A stretch of DNA of 64,000 nucleotides from an uncultured Gammaproteobacteria bacterium (GTDB lineage: Bacteria > Pseudomonadota > Gammaproteobacteria > Steroidobacterales > XN24), in contig CAMYOC010000014.1 of NCBI GenBank assembly GCA_947259915.1, positions 16,750 through 80,749 on the forward strand, written 5' to 3'. Both the position numbers and the translations under genes were made by a program. Below the pieces are notes generated by a model. The model did not search any database, was not told the DNA's origin, and worked only from the letters and a program-made list of their open reading frames with translations. Below are positions 19,467-26,943 of the stretch, in pieces. Position 1 is the stretch's first letter. The number at the start of each line of letters is the position of its first letter.

Positions 19467-20069
19467 ATGACGTTGATATCCCGGAACAGGGTCTGGCTCG
19501 GATTGCTTTTTATCGGCGCTGCACTTGCATGCCTGGCCGCTCCCGCCGCACAAGCCGCGTCAGCCAAAGAGATCGATATCAAAGTCGATGCGGCGCTGGA
19601 AAAATTCCGTGAGAAAGTCGACGGCGCCGACGATTTCCTCGCCTCGGCCAAAGGAGTGCTGGTGTTCCCGGCGGTGTACAAGGCCGGTATCGGTATCGGC
19701 GGTGAATACGGTGAAGGTGCGCTACGCATCGGCGGCAAGACCGTCGATTACTACAACACGGCCGCCGCCTCGATCGGATTCCAGCTCGGGGCCCAGGCCA
19801 AGACCGTGATTATCGTGTTCATGCAGGACAAGGCGCTGGAGAAATTCCGCAACAGCAAGGGCTGGGAAGCCGGCGTCGACGGCTCGGTGGCGCTGGTTGA
19901 ACTGGGGGCGGGTGGCTCGCTGGACACCACCAACATCAGGGATCCCATCGTCGGCTTTGTCTTTGCCAACCGCGGCCTGATGTACAACCTCACGCTCGAG
20001 GGCAGCAAGATCACAAAGCTCGACAAGAGCAATGGCGACGATGCCGAAGATGTTGCCGACAAGACCTAG
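19467..20069 (+). CDS. SYLF-domain (Ysc84-like) exported lipid-binding protein
   Basis: 200 residues with a signal peptide cut near AAQAAS. The rest matches the SYLF domain: AKGVLVFPAVYKAGIGIGGEYGEG, then an SIGFQLGAQAKTVIIVFM block and a FANRGLMYNLTLEGSKI end. In other organisms SYLF domains bind phosphoinositides or other lipids; in bacteria they are periplasmic and poorly understood. A good ribosome-binding site (AAGGAGA) precedes the ATG. Its stop overlaps the stop of the opposite-strand dehydrogenase gene. Confidence 0.9.
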   Translation: MTLISRNRVWLGLLFIGAALACLAAPAAQAASAKEIDIKVDAALEKFREKVDGADDFLASAKGVLVFPAVYKAGIGIGGEYGEGALRIGGKTVDYYNTAAASIGFQLGAQAKTVIIVFMQDKALEKFRNSKGWEAGVDGSVALVELGAGGSLDTTNIRDPIVGFVFANRGLMYNLTLEGSKITKLDKSNGDDAEDVADKT

Positions 20070-21217
20070 TAGCCGCGCTCCACGCTGACCACCGACAACA
20101 TCGGCTCTCCGGACGCATAGCGGCGCAGATTCTCGCGCATCACGATCCACAGCCGCTCGATGCGACGATCCGAGCCAGCTGCCACATGGGGAGTGATGAT
20201 GACGTTGGGCGCAGTCCACAAAGGGTGATCGGCGGGCAGCGGTTCCGGCTCGGTGACGTCGAGACCGGCACCGGCCAGTCCGCCCTGCTCCAGCGCCTGG
20301 ATCAGATCGGCGGTCACCACGCTGCGTCCGCGGCCCACATTGATAAAGTAGGCAGTGGGCTTCATCGCCGCGAAAAAGGCCGCGTCGAACAGATCGGTGG
20401 TGGCAGGGGTCAGCGGCGCCGCGTTGACGATCACATCAGCCCGCGGTGTGAGCGTCATCAACTCGTCCGCCAGACCGACATAGCTGACAAACGCCGGACC
20501 CTCCCGGCGACTGGCGCGGGTGGCAATGACCTCCATCCCGAAGGCATTTGCGCGACGCGCTACCTCGGTGCCGATACCGCCCAATCCGACCACCAGCATG
20601 GTCTTGCCGGTCAGCTCCCAGAGCTGTTCCTCGGGCACCAGCCCACGTTCCCAGCCGCGCGCATCCTGAGCGTTCCGATAGTGATACAGGCCGCGGGAAA
20701 AATTGAGCAGCATCGCCATAGTATGTTCGGCGATCTCCGGGCCATAGACCCGCTGGGCATTGGTGACGAGGATCTCGCCCTCGGCAATCGTCGGGATCCG
20801 CAGACAGCGCTCCGCCCCCGCATAGGGGAGCTGGATCCAGCGCAGCGCCGTGCCTGCGGCCAGCAGCCCCTCTGAGCAAAAGCCGATGGCCGCATCCGCG
20901 TTGCCGACGACCTCGATCGCCGCGTCGGCGGTCGGTGCGGCCACCAGTTCCACGCCCGGTGCCGCCGGTTGCAGCCAGGCGAGGCGTTCCGCGTCGGCCC
21001 GGACTACGATGCGTTCCGGCTTGCGCCAGCCCGGCTGCTCCCGCACCGGGGTTGGCGCTTCCGTGAGGTTCAGTTCCGCGAGGACCTGCTGTACAGAACC
21101 GGCGTCATCGGCCGCAACCACGCCGGTCGCGCTCGCGAACAGCAGGAGCATGAGCGGGATGACCGCGGTCATGGAGCCGACAGCCAGAAGCCGTCGGGCT
21201 GGAATAAATAAACGCAT
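20066..21217 (-). CDS. D-2-hydroxyacid dehydrogenase with N-terminal signal/anchor
   Basis: A Rossmann-fold dehydrogenase of ~383 residues. NAD-binding GLGGIGTEVARR and the catalytic Arg (NVGRGRS), Glu (DVTEPEPLP) and His (ITPHVAAGS) are intact. Unusually, the N-terminus is a basic stretch followed by a long hydrophobic segment ending GVVAADD, which reads as a secretion signal or anchor. Several Met codons (21262, 21229, 21217) precede it; 21217 has a plausible GGTGAG upstream. Export of a cofactor-binding, Sec-type enzyme would be odd, so membrane anchoring facing the cytoplasm should also be considered. It is divergent from the host-attachment gene. Confidence 0.85.
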   Translation of the reverse strand: MRLFIPARRLLAVGSMTAVIPLMLLLFASATGVVAADDAGSVQQVLAELNLTEAPTPVREQPGWRKPERIVVRADAERLAWLQPAAPGVELVAAPTADAAIEVVGNADAAIGFCSEGLLAAGTALRWIQLPYAGAERCLRIPTIAEGEILVTNAQRVYGPEIAEHTMAMLLNFSRGLYHYRNAQDARGWERGLVPEEQLWELTGKTMLVVGLGGIGTEVARRANAFGMEVIATRASRREGPAFVSYVGLADELMTLTPRADVIVNAAPLTPATTDLFDAAFFAAMKPTAYFINVGRGRSVVTADLIQALEQGGLAGAGLDVTEPEPLPADHPLWTAPNVIITPHVAAGSDRRIERLWIVMRENLRRYASGEPMLSVVSVERGY

Positions 21218-21386
21218 CGTTCTCACCATCCTGAACCCACCCGCCGATTCGATGGACGCCAACGTTACCCCAAGGCGCCTGTTTGTGTCGCCGGATGCAG
21301 GCCGCGGAAAATTCGACTATTGATTTAGGGTGGGTCAGAGTGAGCCAACTCCAACATCACAAAATCGAACGCAGGGAGAACACGAT

Positions 21387-21824
21387 ATGGCAGTAACCTG
21401 GGTCGTAACGGCGGATAGTACTTCGGCAAATGTCTTTGAAATTCTAAAAATAGGCGGCGATTTTCGCTCAATAAGCGAACTCAAGCATGCCGAAAGCCAG
21501 ATGAAAGGCAGCGATCTGGCCAGCGATCGCCCAGGACGCGCGTTCGACAGCGCCGGCACGGGACGCCACGCGATGGGACCTCAGGGCGATCTGAAGAGTC
21601 ATGAGGCGGACGTCTTTGCCCGGGAAGTCTGTCAGTTCATCGACAACGCCCGGGCAAAAAACCGTTTCGAACGGCTGGTGGTCGTCGCCCCGCCGGACTT
21701 CCTAGGCCGGCTGCGCCAGAACATCTCGCCGGCGGCCAACAAGCTGGTGGCCGAAAGCCTGGCCAAAAACCTGGTCGGATGTAACGGGGAGGAGATTCGG
21801 GCGCGGCTGGAGACGCTGCTTTAG
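21387..21824 (+). CDS. Host-attachment-family protein
   Basis: 145 residues matching the family annotated as required for attachment to host cells: start TWVVTADSTSANVFEI, a central basic/His segment, and the conserved RLVVVAPPDFLGRLRQNI and LAKNLVG blocks. The fold resembles the archaeal/eukaryal release-factor eRF1 middle domain; many free-living bacteria carry it, so the family name should not be read as evidence of pathogenicity. An AGGGAGA ribosome-binding site lies upstream of the ATG. It is monocistronic. Confidence 0.88.
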   Translation: MAVTWVVTADSTSANVFEILKIGGDFRSISELKHAESQMKGSDLASDRPGRAFDSAGTGRHAMGPQGDLKSHEADVFAREVCQFIDNARAKNRFERLVVVAPPDFLGRLRQNISPAANKLVAESLAKNLVGCNGEEIRARLETLL

Positions 21825-22070
21825 CCACCATCGGCGCTGCCGGCCTGCGGATTGCGCTGAATCGGCTCCGGCCCGCATTCATCTCAGCCTTTGCCATGCC
21901 ACACCCCCGGGCGCAACGAGATGAGTAGAAATTAGCTGTTGCTAATGCGGTCGGCTATGAGGATGATTCCTATCAGGGATTCACCTATGAGGCGGATTAC
22001 TGACACCTGTACATCCGCAGTGAATAGCACCGTCATGCAGATGAATTGGCCAATTTGATCCGGGCAAAAG
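21825..22070. other. Intergenic stretch, nothing recognised
   Basis: About 250 bases between the host-attachment gene and the terminator of the PEP-CTERM gene. I see no coding frame with family motifs, no convincing promoter and no repeat. Confidence 0.5.
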
Positions 22071-22073
22071 AAA

Positions 22074-22093
22074 ACCCCGCCGAGGCGGGGTTC
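22074..22093 (-). terminator. Intrinsic terminator of the PEP-CTERM gene
   Basis: An 8-bp stem (22074-22081 with 22086-22093) closed by a 4-base loop. On the minus strand it is followed by a TTTTCTTTT tract. It stands 28 bases after the stop of the PEP-CTERM gene. Confidence 0.85.
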
Positions 22094-22120
22094 AAATTCA
22101 GTTCTTATTGTTGTTCTGAA

Positions 22121-22732
22121 TCAGGCTTTCATGCGCCGGCGCATCCCCAGACCGACCAGGCCGAGGCCGAGCAGCGCCAGCGAGGTGGGTTCCGGGACGG
22201 TACGCAACCCGATGAGTTCCTCTTGTTCGAGGACGCCAGCCCACAGTTCCAGGGATGCTCCACCGAGATGCTCGAAAAAGACAATCTCCACAAGGTTGCT
22301 ACCGGCATGAAGATCGACAAGAGCACCGGTGTTTATGTTGTCGAGGATCGCGTCAGAGAAAGCGATCACAACACCGTTGACGGTAATGCGCACTCCGTCA
22401 TCATGATTGACGAACAGGTTCCAGGTGGCTGCAGCGTCAAGGTCGAGACTGCCCGTCACTCGAGCTGCGAAATTGCTGTTGACGTTGCCCGGCCAGGGGA
22501 GATTCAAGTTGCTCATGCCCCGGGTACCGTCACCCAGGTCGTCATAATCGATAGGACCGGAATAGTCGGATGAATAGTCTGCGGCACCAGACCCGATCAA
22601 CGTGTCGGCATCGGCGAGGCTTAACACGTTTCCGTCACTTTGCCAGACTTCGATCAATGCAGCGTTAGCGCCAATCGGTCCCAATCCCATCATCACACCA
22701 ACGGCCAAAACAGTCTTTAATCGTGAGGTCAT
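22121..22732 (-). CDS. PEP-CTERM sorting-signal exported protein, PA14-like
   Basis: 203 residues: signal peptide (~1-26, ending GANAAL), a beta-rich body with an FVNHDDGVRITVNG block that resembles PA14/carbohydrate-binding sandwiches, and a C-terminal sorting signal. The latter reads VPEPTSLALLGLGLVGLGMRRR: a PEP motif, a membrane helix and a basic tail, as cut by exosortases. The ATG at 22732 has a GGAAGAG upstream; a longer frame to 22876 is unlikely. Such proteins are usually surface proteins in bacteria with exopolysaccharide loci like the one further right. No exosortase gene is in the window. Confidence 0.9.
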   Translation of the reverse strand: MTSRLKTVLAVGVMMGLGPIGANAALIEVWQSDGNVLSLADADTLIGSGAADYSSDYSGPIDYDDLGDGTRGMSNLNLPWPGNVNSNFAARVTGSLDLDAAATWNLFVNHDDGVRITVNGVVIAFSDAILDNINTGALVDLHAGSNLVEIVFFEHLGGASLELWAGVLEQEELIGLRTVPEPTSLALLGLGLVGLGMRRRMKA

Positions 22733-22858
22733 GTAATTTGCTCTCTTCCAGGTAAAAGGGGCTCTGTCGTATGGGGAAGGCATGATCCGTGCCAAAATAA
22801 TAAAATCATTTAATTTCATAGGCTTATGGAATAGTTCGCATCCAGACATCGATGTAAG

Positions 22859-22876
22859 TGTAAAGTCCGCCGACAC
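22859..22876 (-). promoter_or_regulatory. Repeated 18-bp element upstream of the PEP-CTERM gene (copy 1)
   Basis: The sequence tgtaaagtc-c-gccgacac lies 127 bases upstream of the PEP-CTERM start. A second copy differing at one base is at 23042-23059. It may be a regulatory site or part of a mobile-element scar. Confidence 0.35.
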
Positions 22877-22940
22877 GTAATGACCCGGCTCGGACTGGGC
22901 CTGGCTGCAGCGTAAAACCGGTCAGAATACATTTCTCTGA

Positions 22941-22976
22941 AGAAATGGACTCTGACCCCTTTTTTTGACCCCTTTT
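22941..22976. repeat. RAYT/REP-like repeat remnant
   Basis: The stretch agaaatggactctgacccc, followed by a T-run and a second tgacccctttt, resembles a repeat commonly found beside REP-associated tyrosine transposases in marine and soil proteobacteria. No transposase gene is next to it. The assignment is from memory of the motif and needs a search. Confidence 0.35.
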
Positions 22977-23046
22977 GTGCGATCTTCTGCCCCGCCTGCA
23001 CAGCAGGGCCCCGTTAATTAAGTCGAACCACGCTTGAATTATGTAA

Positions 23047-23088
23047 AGTCAGCCGACACTCTGGCAGCCACATCATCCTCGCGGATGA
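23047..23088 (+). pseudogene. IS91-type transposase C-terminal scar (left copy)
   Basis: A short frame reading SQPTLWQPHHPRG and stop. It parallels the better preserved right-hand tail (AQPMAAPHPRG and stop at 29566-29601), and both stops lie at the same point of a shared downstream repeat. Only the last dozen codons remain, so the call depends on the right-hand copy. Confidence 0.45.
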
Positions 23089-23173
23089 CCGTGCCTCCTG
23101 GCGCCAGGCGCGTTCCGACGCATGTCGCTTGGCCCGATGTACTTGGGGTATCCTCTCTGGTCGTCTTATCCGC
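23086..23173 (+). repeat. Element-end direct repeat, left copy
   Basis: Begins at the stop codon of the transposase scar. The first 25 bases are identical to 29599-29623, including the 12-base palindrome cctggcgccagg. After an 8-10 base indel the similarity resumes and ends in a shared tcgtcttat-n-cgc. It probably represents the 3' end of an IS91-like element. Confidence 0.7.
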
Positions 23174-23193
23174 TGTCGGGAGAATTAACGTCA

Positions 23194-24066
23194 ATGATGC
23201 TGACGACGAAAATCAATCTGGCCCTGGCCGTCGTATTCGCGACCGGTCTCTGCATCACTGGCTATATCTCCCGCGCCATCCTCCTGGAAAACGCCAAGCG
23301 CGAAGTCATCACCCATGCCAGCCTGATGATGGAATCGGCGTACGCGGCCCGCGCCTACACGATCAAGCAGGTCAAGCCGCTGCTCACCGACAGGCTCGAC
23401 GAGGTGTTTCTTCCCCAGACCGTGCCATCGTATGCCGCCACGCAGCAGTTCACACAGCTGCGCGAGACGCACCCGGAGTACTGGTACAAGGAATCCACGC
23501 TGAACCCGACCAACCCCTCCAACCGCTCGACGGAATGGGAAGCAGACATCATCCAGCAATTTCGCAACAATGCTGCGCTGGACGAAATCACCGGCGAACG
23601 CCAGACACCGACCGGGCCCTCGCTCTACCTGGCACGACCGATGCGCGTCACCGATTCTGGTTGCCTGACCTGCCACGGCCTGCCGGGAGACGCGCCGCCG
23701 ACCATGATGGCGCTTTATGGCAGCAACAATGGTTACAGCTGGAAGATGAACGAGGTCGTGGGCAGCCAGATTGTCTCGGTGCCTATGTCAGTGCCCTACG
23801 AGCGCGCCCAATTCGCTTTTCGCGCGTTCATGGCTTCGCAGTTGGCCGTGCTGGCAGTGATTTTCGTCGTCGTGAACGTCGCCCTGCGCATGATCGTCAT
23901 CCGACCGGTGCGACAGATGGCCACGATCGCTGACCAGGTGAGCAGCGGCGACCTTGAGGTCTCCGAATTCGACGGCGGCGGCAAGGACGAAATCGCCCAG
24001 CTGGGCCAATCGTTCAACCGCATGCGCCGCAGCGTCGAGAAGGCGATGGAGATTCTGGAACGATAG
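23194..24066 (+). CDS. Membrane heme-sensor protein: DUF3365 (Tll0287-like) domain plus HAMP
   Basis: 290 residues. Membrane helix at ~8-28, periplasmic domain (~35-205) with a c-type heme motif CLTCH (157-161), second helix (~211-233) and a HAMP domain (~234-288; IRPVRQMATIADQVSSGDL). It stops right after HAMP, so it has no output domain of its own. Heme-based redox or gas sensing is expected from the DUF3365 family. The neighbouring TIR gene begins four bases after the stop, which suggests the signal may be passed to that protein. I chose the first of two tandem ATGs. Confidence 0.88.
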   Translation: MMLTTKINLALAVVFATGLCITGYISRAILLENAKREVITHASLMMESAYAARAYTIKQVKPLLTDRLDEVFLPQTVPSYAATQQFTQLRETHPEYWYKESTLNPTNPSNRSTEWEADIIQQFRNNAALDEITGERQTPTGPSLYLARPMRVTDSGCLTCHGLPGDAPPTMMALYGSNNGYSWKMNEVVGSQIVSVPMSVPYERAQFAFRAFMASQLAVLAVIFVVVNVALRMIVIRPVRQMATIADQVSSGDLEVSEFDGGGKDEIAQLGQSFNRMRRSVEKAMEILER

Positions 24067-24070
24067 CGCC

Positions 24071-24772
24071 ATGACCGCCACGCAACACAAGGTGTTCATC
24101 TGCTACTCCAACCACGACGTGGTCTACGCAAATTCGACGTGTCGCGCGCTCGAGGATGCCGGCATACCCTGCTGGATGGCGTCACGCGACATCTCGCCGA
24201 GCAGGGACTGGGCAGAGGAAATCATCGACGCGATCGGCTCCGCGGCGATCATGGTCCTGATCCTTTCCTCCAGTTCCAACGACTCGCCGCAGGTTCGCCG
24301 CGAGATCGAGCGCGGCGTCAGCAAGAACGTGCCGGTCCTGCCGCTGCGCGTCGAAGACGTACGCCTTTCCAAGAGCCTCGAGTATTTCATCAGCACCCAG
24401 CAATGGCTCGATGCGTTCACGGCGCCATTCGAGGCGCACCTGGAGAACCTGCGGATGTGCGTGTTGGACGCGCTCGAGGGTCCATCGCCGGATCGCTCAT
24501 CGGCCCGCGTTTTACTCAGGGCCCGCCCTGCTGCCGAGCCCGCAGCGGCCGAGCCGGCACCTGTACGCGCGCCGGAATTTTCGCAAAAGGACATCAAGTA
24601 CCTCGAGACCCAGCTGGCCAGTTACCTGGGACCCGTTGCGAAATTTCTGGTGACACAGGCAGCCAAAAAGTGTTCGTCGACCGAAGAGCTGATCGCGCTG
24701 CTGTCGAGAGAACTGAAGGGCGATGGCGAACAGAAGTCGTTCCGCGAGAATTGCCAGTTCCTGGTGGAGTAG
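24071..24772 (+). CDS. TIR-domain protein with C-terminal DUF8082-like helical domain
   Basis: 233 residues. An N-terminal TIR domain (~5-135) begins KVFICYSNHD; the BB-loop region reads CWMASRDISPSRDWAEEI, and Glu49/Glu50 sit where TIR NADases carry the catalytic Glu. An Ala/Pro linker (~150-168) leads to a helical C-terminal domain (~170-233; YLGPVAKFLVTQAAKKCSSTEEL) like the DUF8082 module often found at the end of bacterial kinases. No membrane segment. It is co-transcribed with the heme/HAMP sensor. A TIR acting as NAD-cleaving enzyme or protein adaptor is known in bacterial defence; a link to a heme sensor is new to me. Confidence 0.88.
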   Translation: MTATQHKVFICYSNHDVVYANSTCRALEDAGIPCWMASRDISPSRDWAEEIIDAIGSAAIMVLILSSSSNDSPQVRREIERGVSKNVPVLPLRVEDVRLSKSLEYFISTQQWLDAFTAPFEAHLENLRMCVLDALEGPSPDRSSARVLLRARPAAEPAAAEPAPVRAPEFSQKDIKYLETQLASYLGPVAKFLVTQAAKKCSSTEELIALLSRELKGDGEQKSFRENCQFLVE

Positions 24773-25062
24773 CGGGCGGATCACGACCCATTACAGCTCC
24801 GCTGAGATCGGCAACCTGATCGAGGCGGCGAGCAAAATCAGCAGGTCCCGCAAATCTCCCGCAGTTGTCATTTGCAGTTGAGAGTCCTCGTCGGGTGGTG
24901 GAACGAACCCGATAGTCGATAGCCTCCCCGTCGCCGGAAATCACTGATCTCCACGTACCGGTTCCCGGTCCGCGCGCCGAACTTGTGTTGTGGTCCTCCG
25001 CGATCCGTGGTCTGCTGGCTGGATAAGATACACGACGAGAAGGGCTGACCGACCGGAACCCC
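24773..25062. other. Intergenic stretch, nothing recognised
   Basis: 290 bases between the TIR gene and the adaptor gene. It contains no recognisable gene or terminator. The break suggests that the transport genes are a separate transcript from the sensor/TIR pair. Confidence 0.5.
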
Positions 25063-26127
25063 ATGCCACTGGACAAAGACGCTCTCGACAAGCTGAAGAT
25101 CGAACCTGCCGACAGGACGGCCGGCGCGGTCGCCCTGCCCCGCTGGCTGGGCTGGATCATAGTGGCTTTGGTCGCTGCGGCTGGGATCGCCTGGTGGTGG
25201 TTCGGCAAGACAACGTTGCCGGTGGTCCGCGTGGCAACCGCCGAAGCAGTGGCCCGAGGCGGCAACTCATCCGGAGCGGTGCTCAACGCAACCGGCTACG
25301 TGGTGGCAAGACGTCTCGCGACGGTATCTTCGAAGGTGACCGGCAAGATCGTCGAGGTGCTCGTCGAGGAAGGCATGGCCGTCGAGGAAGACGAAGTGCT
25401 GGCGCGGCTGGACGACAGCACGGTGCGGCGCCAACGGGAGCTGGCGGTCAGCCAGCGCGAAGTCGCACGGCGTTCTCTGCAGGAAGTGCAGGTCCGTCTG
25501 GACGAGGCTCGCCGCACCTTGCGCCGTAACGAAGGCCTGCGGGCGGACAAATTGGTCAGCGAGGCCACGCTGGACGCATCGGCCGCCGAAGTCGATGCGC
25601 TGCAGGCCCGCCTGCTGGCGTTGCAGGGGGAACTCGAGTTGACCGAACGGACACTGGCGCTGCGCCAGCAGGATCTGGACGATCTGGTGATACGGGCACC
25701 CTTCGCCGGCGTCGTGATCTCGAAGAATGCCGAACAAGGGGAGATGATCTCGCCCGTCTCGGCCGGTGGCGGGTTTACCCGCACCGCTATCGCGACTATC
25801 GTCGACATGGACTCCCGAGAAATCGAGGTCGACGTCAACGAGGCCTATATCAATCGGGTCTATCCCGACCAGAAGGCCGAGGCGCATCTCGACGCCTACC
25901 CGGACTGGGCGATACCGGCGCGCGTGATCAGCATCGTGCCAACGGCGGACCGGCAGCGCGCCACTGTCCGGGTTCGTCTCGCCTTCGAAGAACTGGATCC
26001 GCGCGTGCTGCCGGACATGGGCGTGAAGGTCGGTTTCCTCGAGGAACGACCGCCGAGTTCCGAACCGACCCAGACAGCAGTGGCGCGCATCCCGCGGTCC
26101 GCGGTACGAGTGCCTCGGCGCGGCTGA
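25063..26127 (+). CDS. MacA/HlyD-type periplasmic adaptor, truncated by frameshift
   Basis: 354 residues in the open frame: cytoplasmic start, membrane helix (~28-47), biotinyl-lipoyl halves around a long coiled coil (ARRSLQEVQVRLDEARRTLRR), and a beta-barrel region to ~340. It then ends prematurely with RSAVRVPRRG. The missing family C-terminus continues in another frame at 26120-26239, and ~20-25 residues expected between them are absent. Thus a deletion plus frameshift, or a sequencing error, has broken the gene. It precedes an ABC ATPase and two FtsX-type permeases, the usual MacA-MacB-like export arrangement. Whether the shortened adaptor works is unclear, since the membrane-proximal domain is lost. 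Confidence 0.85.
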   Translation: MPLDKDALDKLKIEPADRTAGAVALPRWLGWIIVALVAAAGIAWWWFGKTTLPVVRVATAEAVARGGNSSGAVLNATGYVVARRLATVSSKVTGKIVEVLVEEGMAVEEDEVLARLDDSTVRRQRELAVSQREVARRSLQEVQVRLDEARRTLRRNEGLRADKLVSEATLDASAAEVDALQARLLALQGELELTERTLALRQQDLDDLVIRAPFAGVVISKNAEQGEMISPVSAGGGFTRTAIATIVDMDSREIEVDVNEAYINRVYPDQKAEAHLDAYPDWAIPARVISIVPTADRQRATVRVRLAFEELDPRVLPDMGVKVGFLEERPPSSEPTQTAVARIPRSAVRVPRRG

Positions 26128-26239
26128 CGGCGAGCGGCAAGACGTCATCGCGGGTCTGCGCGCCGGGGAACGGGTCGTCGTGTCAGGCACTGAGGGTCTC
26201 GCCGATGGCGGGCGTGTGCGGATCGAAGGCAGCGACTAG
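26120..26239 (+). pseudogene. Out-of-frame C-terminal remnant of the adaptor
   Basis: Frame encoding DGERQDVIAGLRAGERVVV, then SGTEGLADGGRVRIEG and stop, the standard last 35-40 residues of an RND/MacA-type adaptor. It directly continues the truncated gene in a shifted frame and ends 21 bases before the ATPase gene. Confidence 0.8.
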
Positions 26240-26259
26240 GCTAGAAGGACAGGTGACGC

Positions 26260-26943
26260 ATGGCGCTGGTAGAAGTCAAGAAGCTCAGCAAGGAATACAA
26301 ACGCGGCGTGGAGACCGTCCACGTGTTGCGTGATCTCGATGCGGCGATCCCGGAGGGTGACTTCCTGGCGTTGATGGGTCCATCGGGTTCCGGCAAGTCC
26401 ACGCTGTTGAACCTCATAGGCGGGATCGACAAGCCCTCCTCCGGCACCATCGATGTCGGTGGTCAGCGCATCGACAACATGCCGGAGAGGAAGCTGACTC
26501 AGTGGCGGGCGCAACACGTGGGCTTCGTGTTCCAGCTCTATCATCTGATGCCCATGCTGACAGCCGCCCGCAACGTCGAGTTGCCTCTGCTGCTCACCGG
26601 GCTCAGTCGCAGCGAGCGCAAGCAGCGGGTCGCGGCGGCACTGGCTCTGGTCGGCCTGAGCGACCGGGCCGGGCACAAGCCCAAAGAACTTTCCGGCGGT
26701 CAGGAGCAGCGTGTCGGCATCGCGCGCGCCATCGTCAGTGATCCGAGCCTGCTCTTGTGTGACGAACCGACCGGTGATCTGGACCGCAAGGCCGGCGATG
26801 AAATCCTCGACCTGCTGGACGGACTGAACAAGGAGCACAACAAGACCGTGGTGATGGTCACACACGATCCCCATGCCGCGGCCAGGGCCAAACGCACCCT
26901 GTACCTGAACGACGGCCTGCTCGGCACGGAACCCGAAGCATGA
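26260..26943 (+). CDS. ABC transporter ATP-binding protein (LolD/MacB type)
   Basis: 227 residues with Walker A GPSGSGKST (40-48), a Q-loop in FVFQLYHLMP, signature LSGGQEQR, and Walker B LLLCDEPTGDLD followed by a switch His (MVTHDP). Size and motifs place it with ATPases that drive FtsX-type permeases, such as LolD, MacB and DevA. The stop overlaps the permease start by four bases. It energises the two-permease exporter of the island. Confidence 0.95.
   Translation: MALVEVKKLSKEYKRGVETVHVLRDLDAAIPEGDFLALMGPSGSGKSTLLNLIGGIDKPSSGTIDVGGQRIDNMPERKLTQWRAQHVGFVFQLYHLMPMLTAARNVELPLLLTGLSRSERKQRVAAALALVGLSDRAGHKPKELSGGQEQRVGIARAIVSDPSLLLCDEPTGDLDRKAGDEILDLLDGLNKEHNKTVVMVTHDPHAAARAKRTLYLNDGLLGTEPEA

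Larger units (their letters stand above)
22733..23193. other. Non-coding stretch with mobile-element scars
   Basis: About 460 bases without a gene. From left to right it holds the PEP-CTERM promoter region with an AT-rich patch (~22795-22820), the two 18-bp repeats, the RAYT-like motif, and the transposase tail and element-end repeat that open the island. It is the left boundary of the acquired segment. Confidence 0.6.

Noticed and set aside
22046..22573. Plus-strand frame opposite the PEP-CTERM gene
   Set aside because: It crosses the terminator hairpin and has no motif; the minus-strand gene has a signal peptide, sorting signal and ribosome-binding site.
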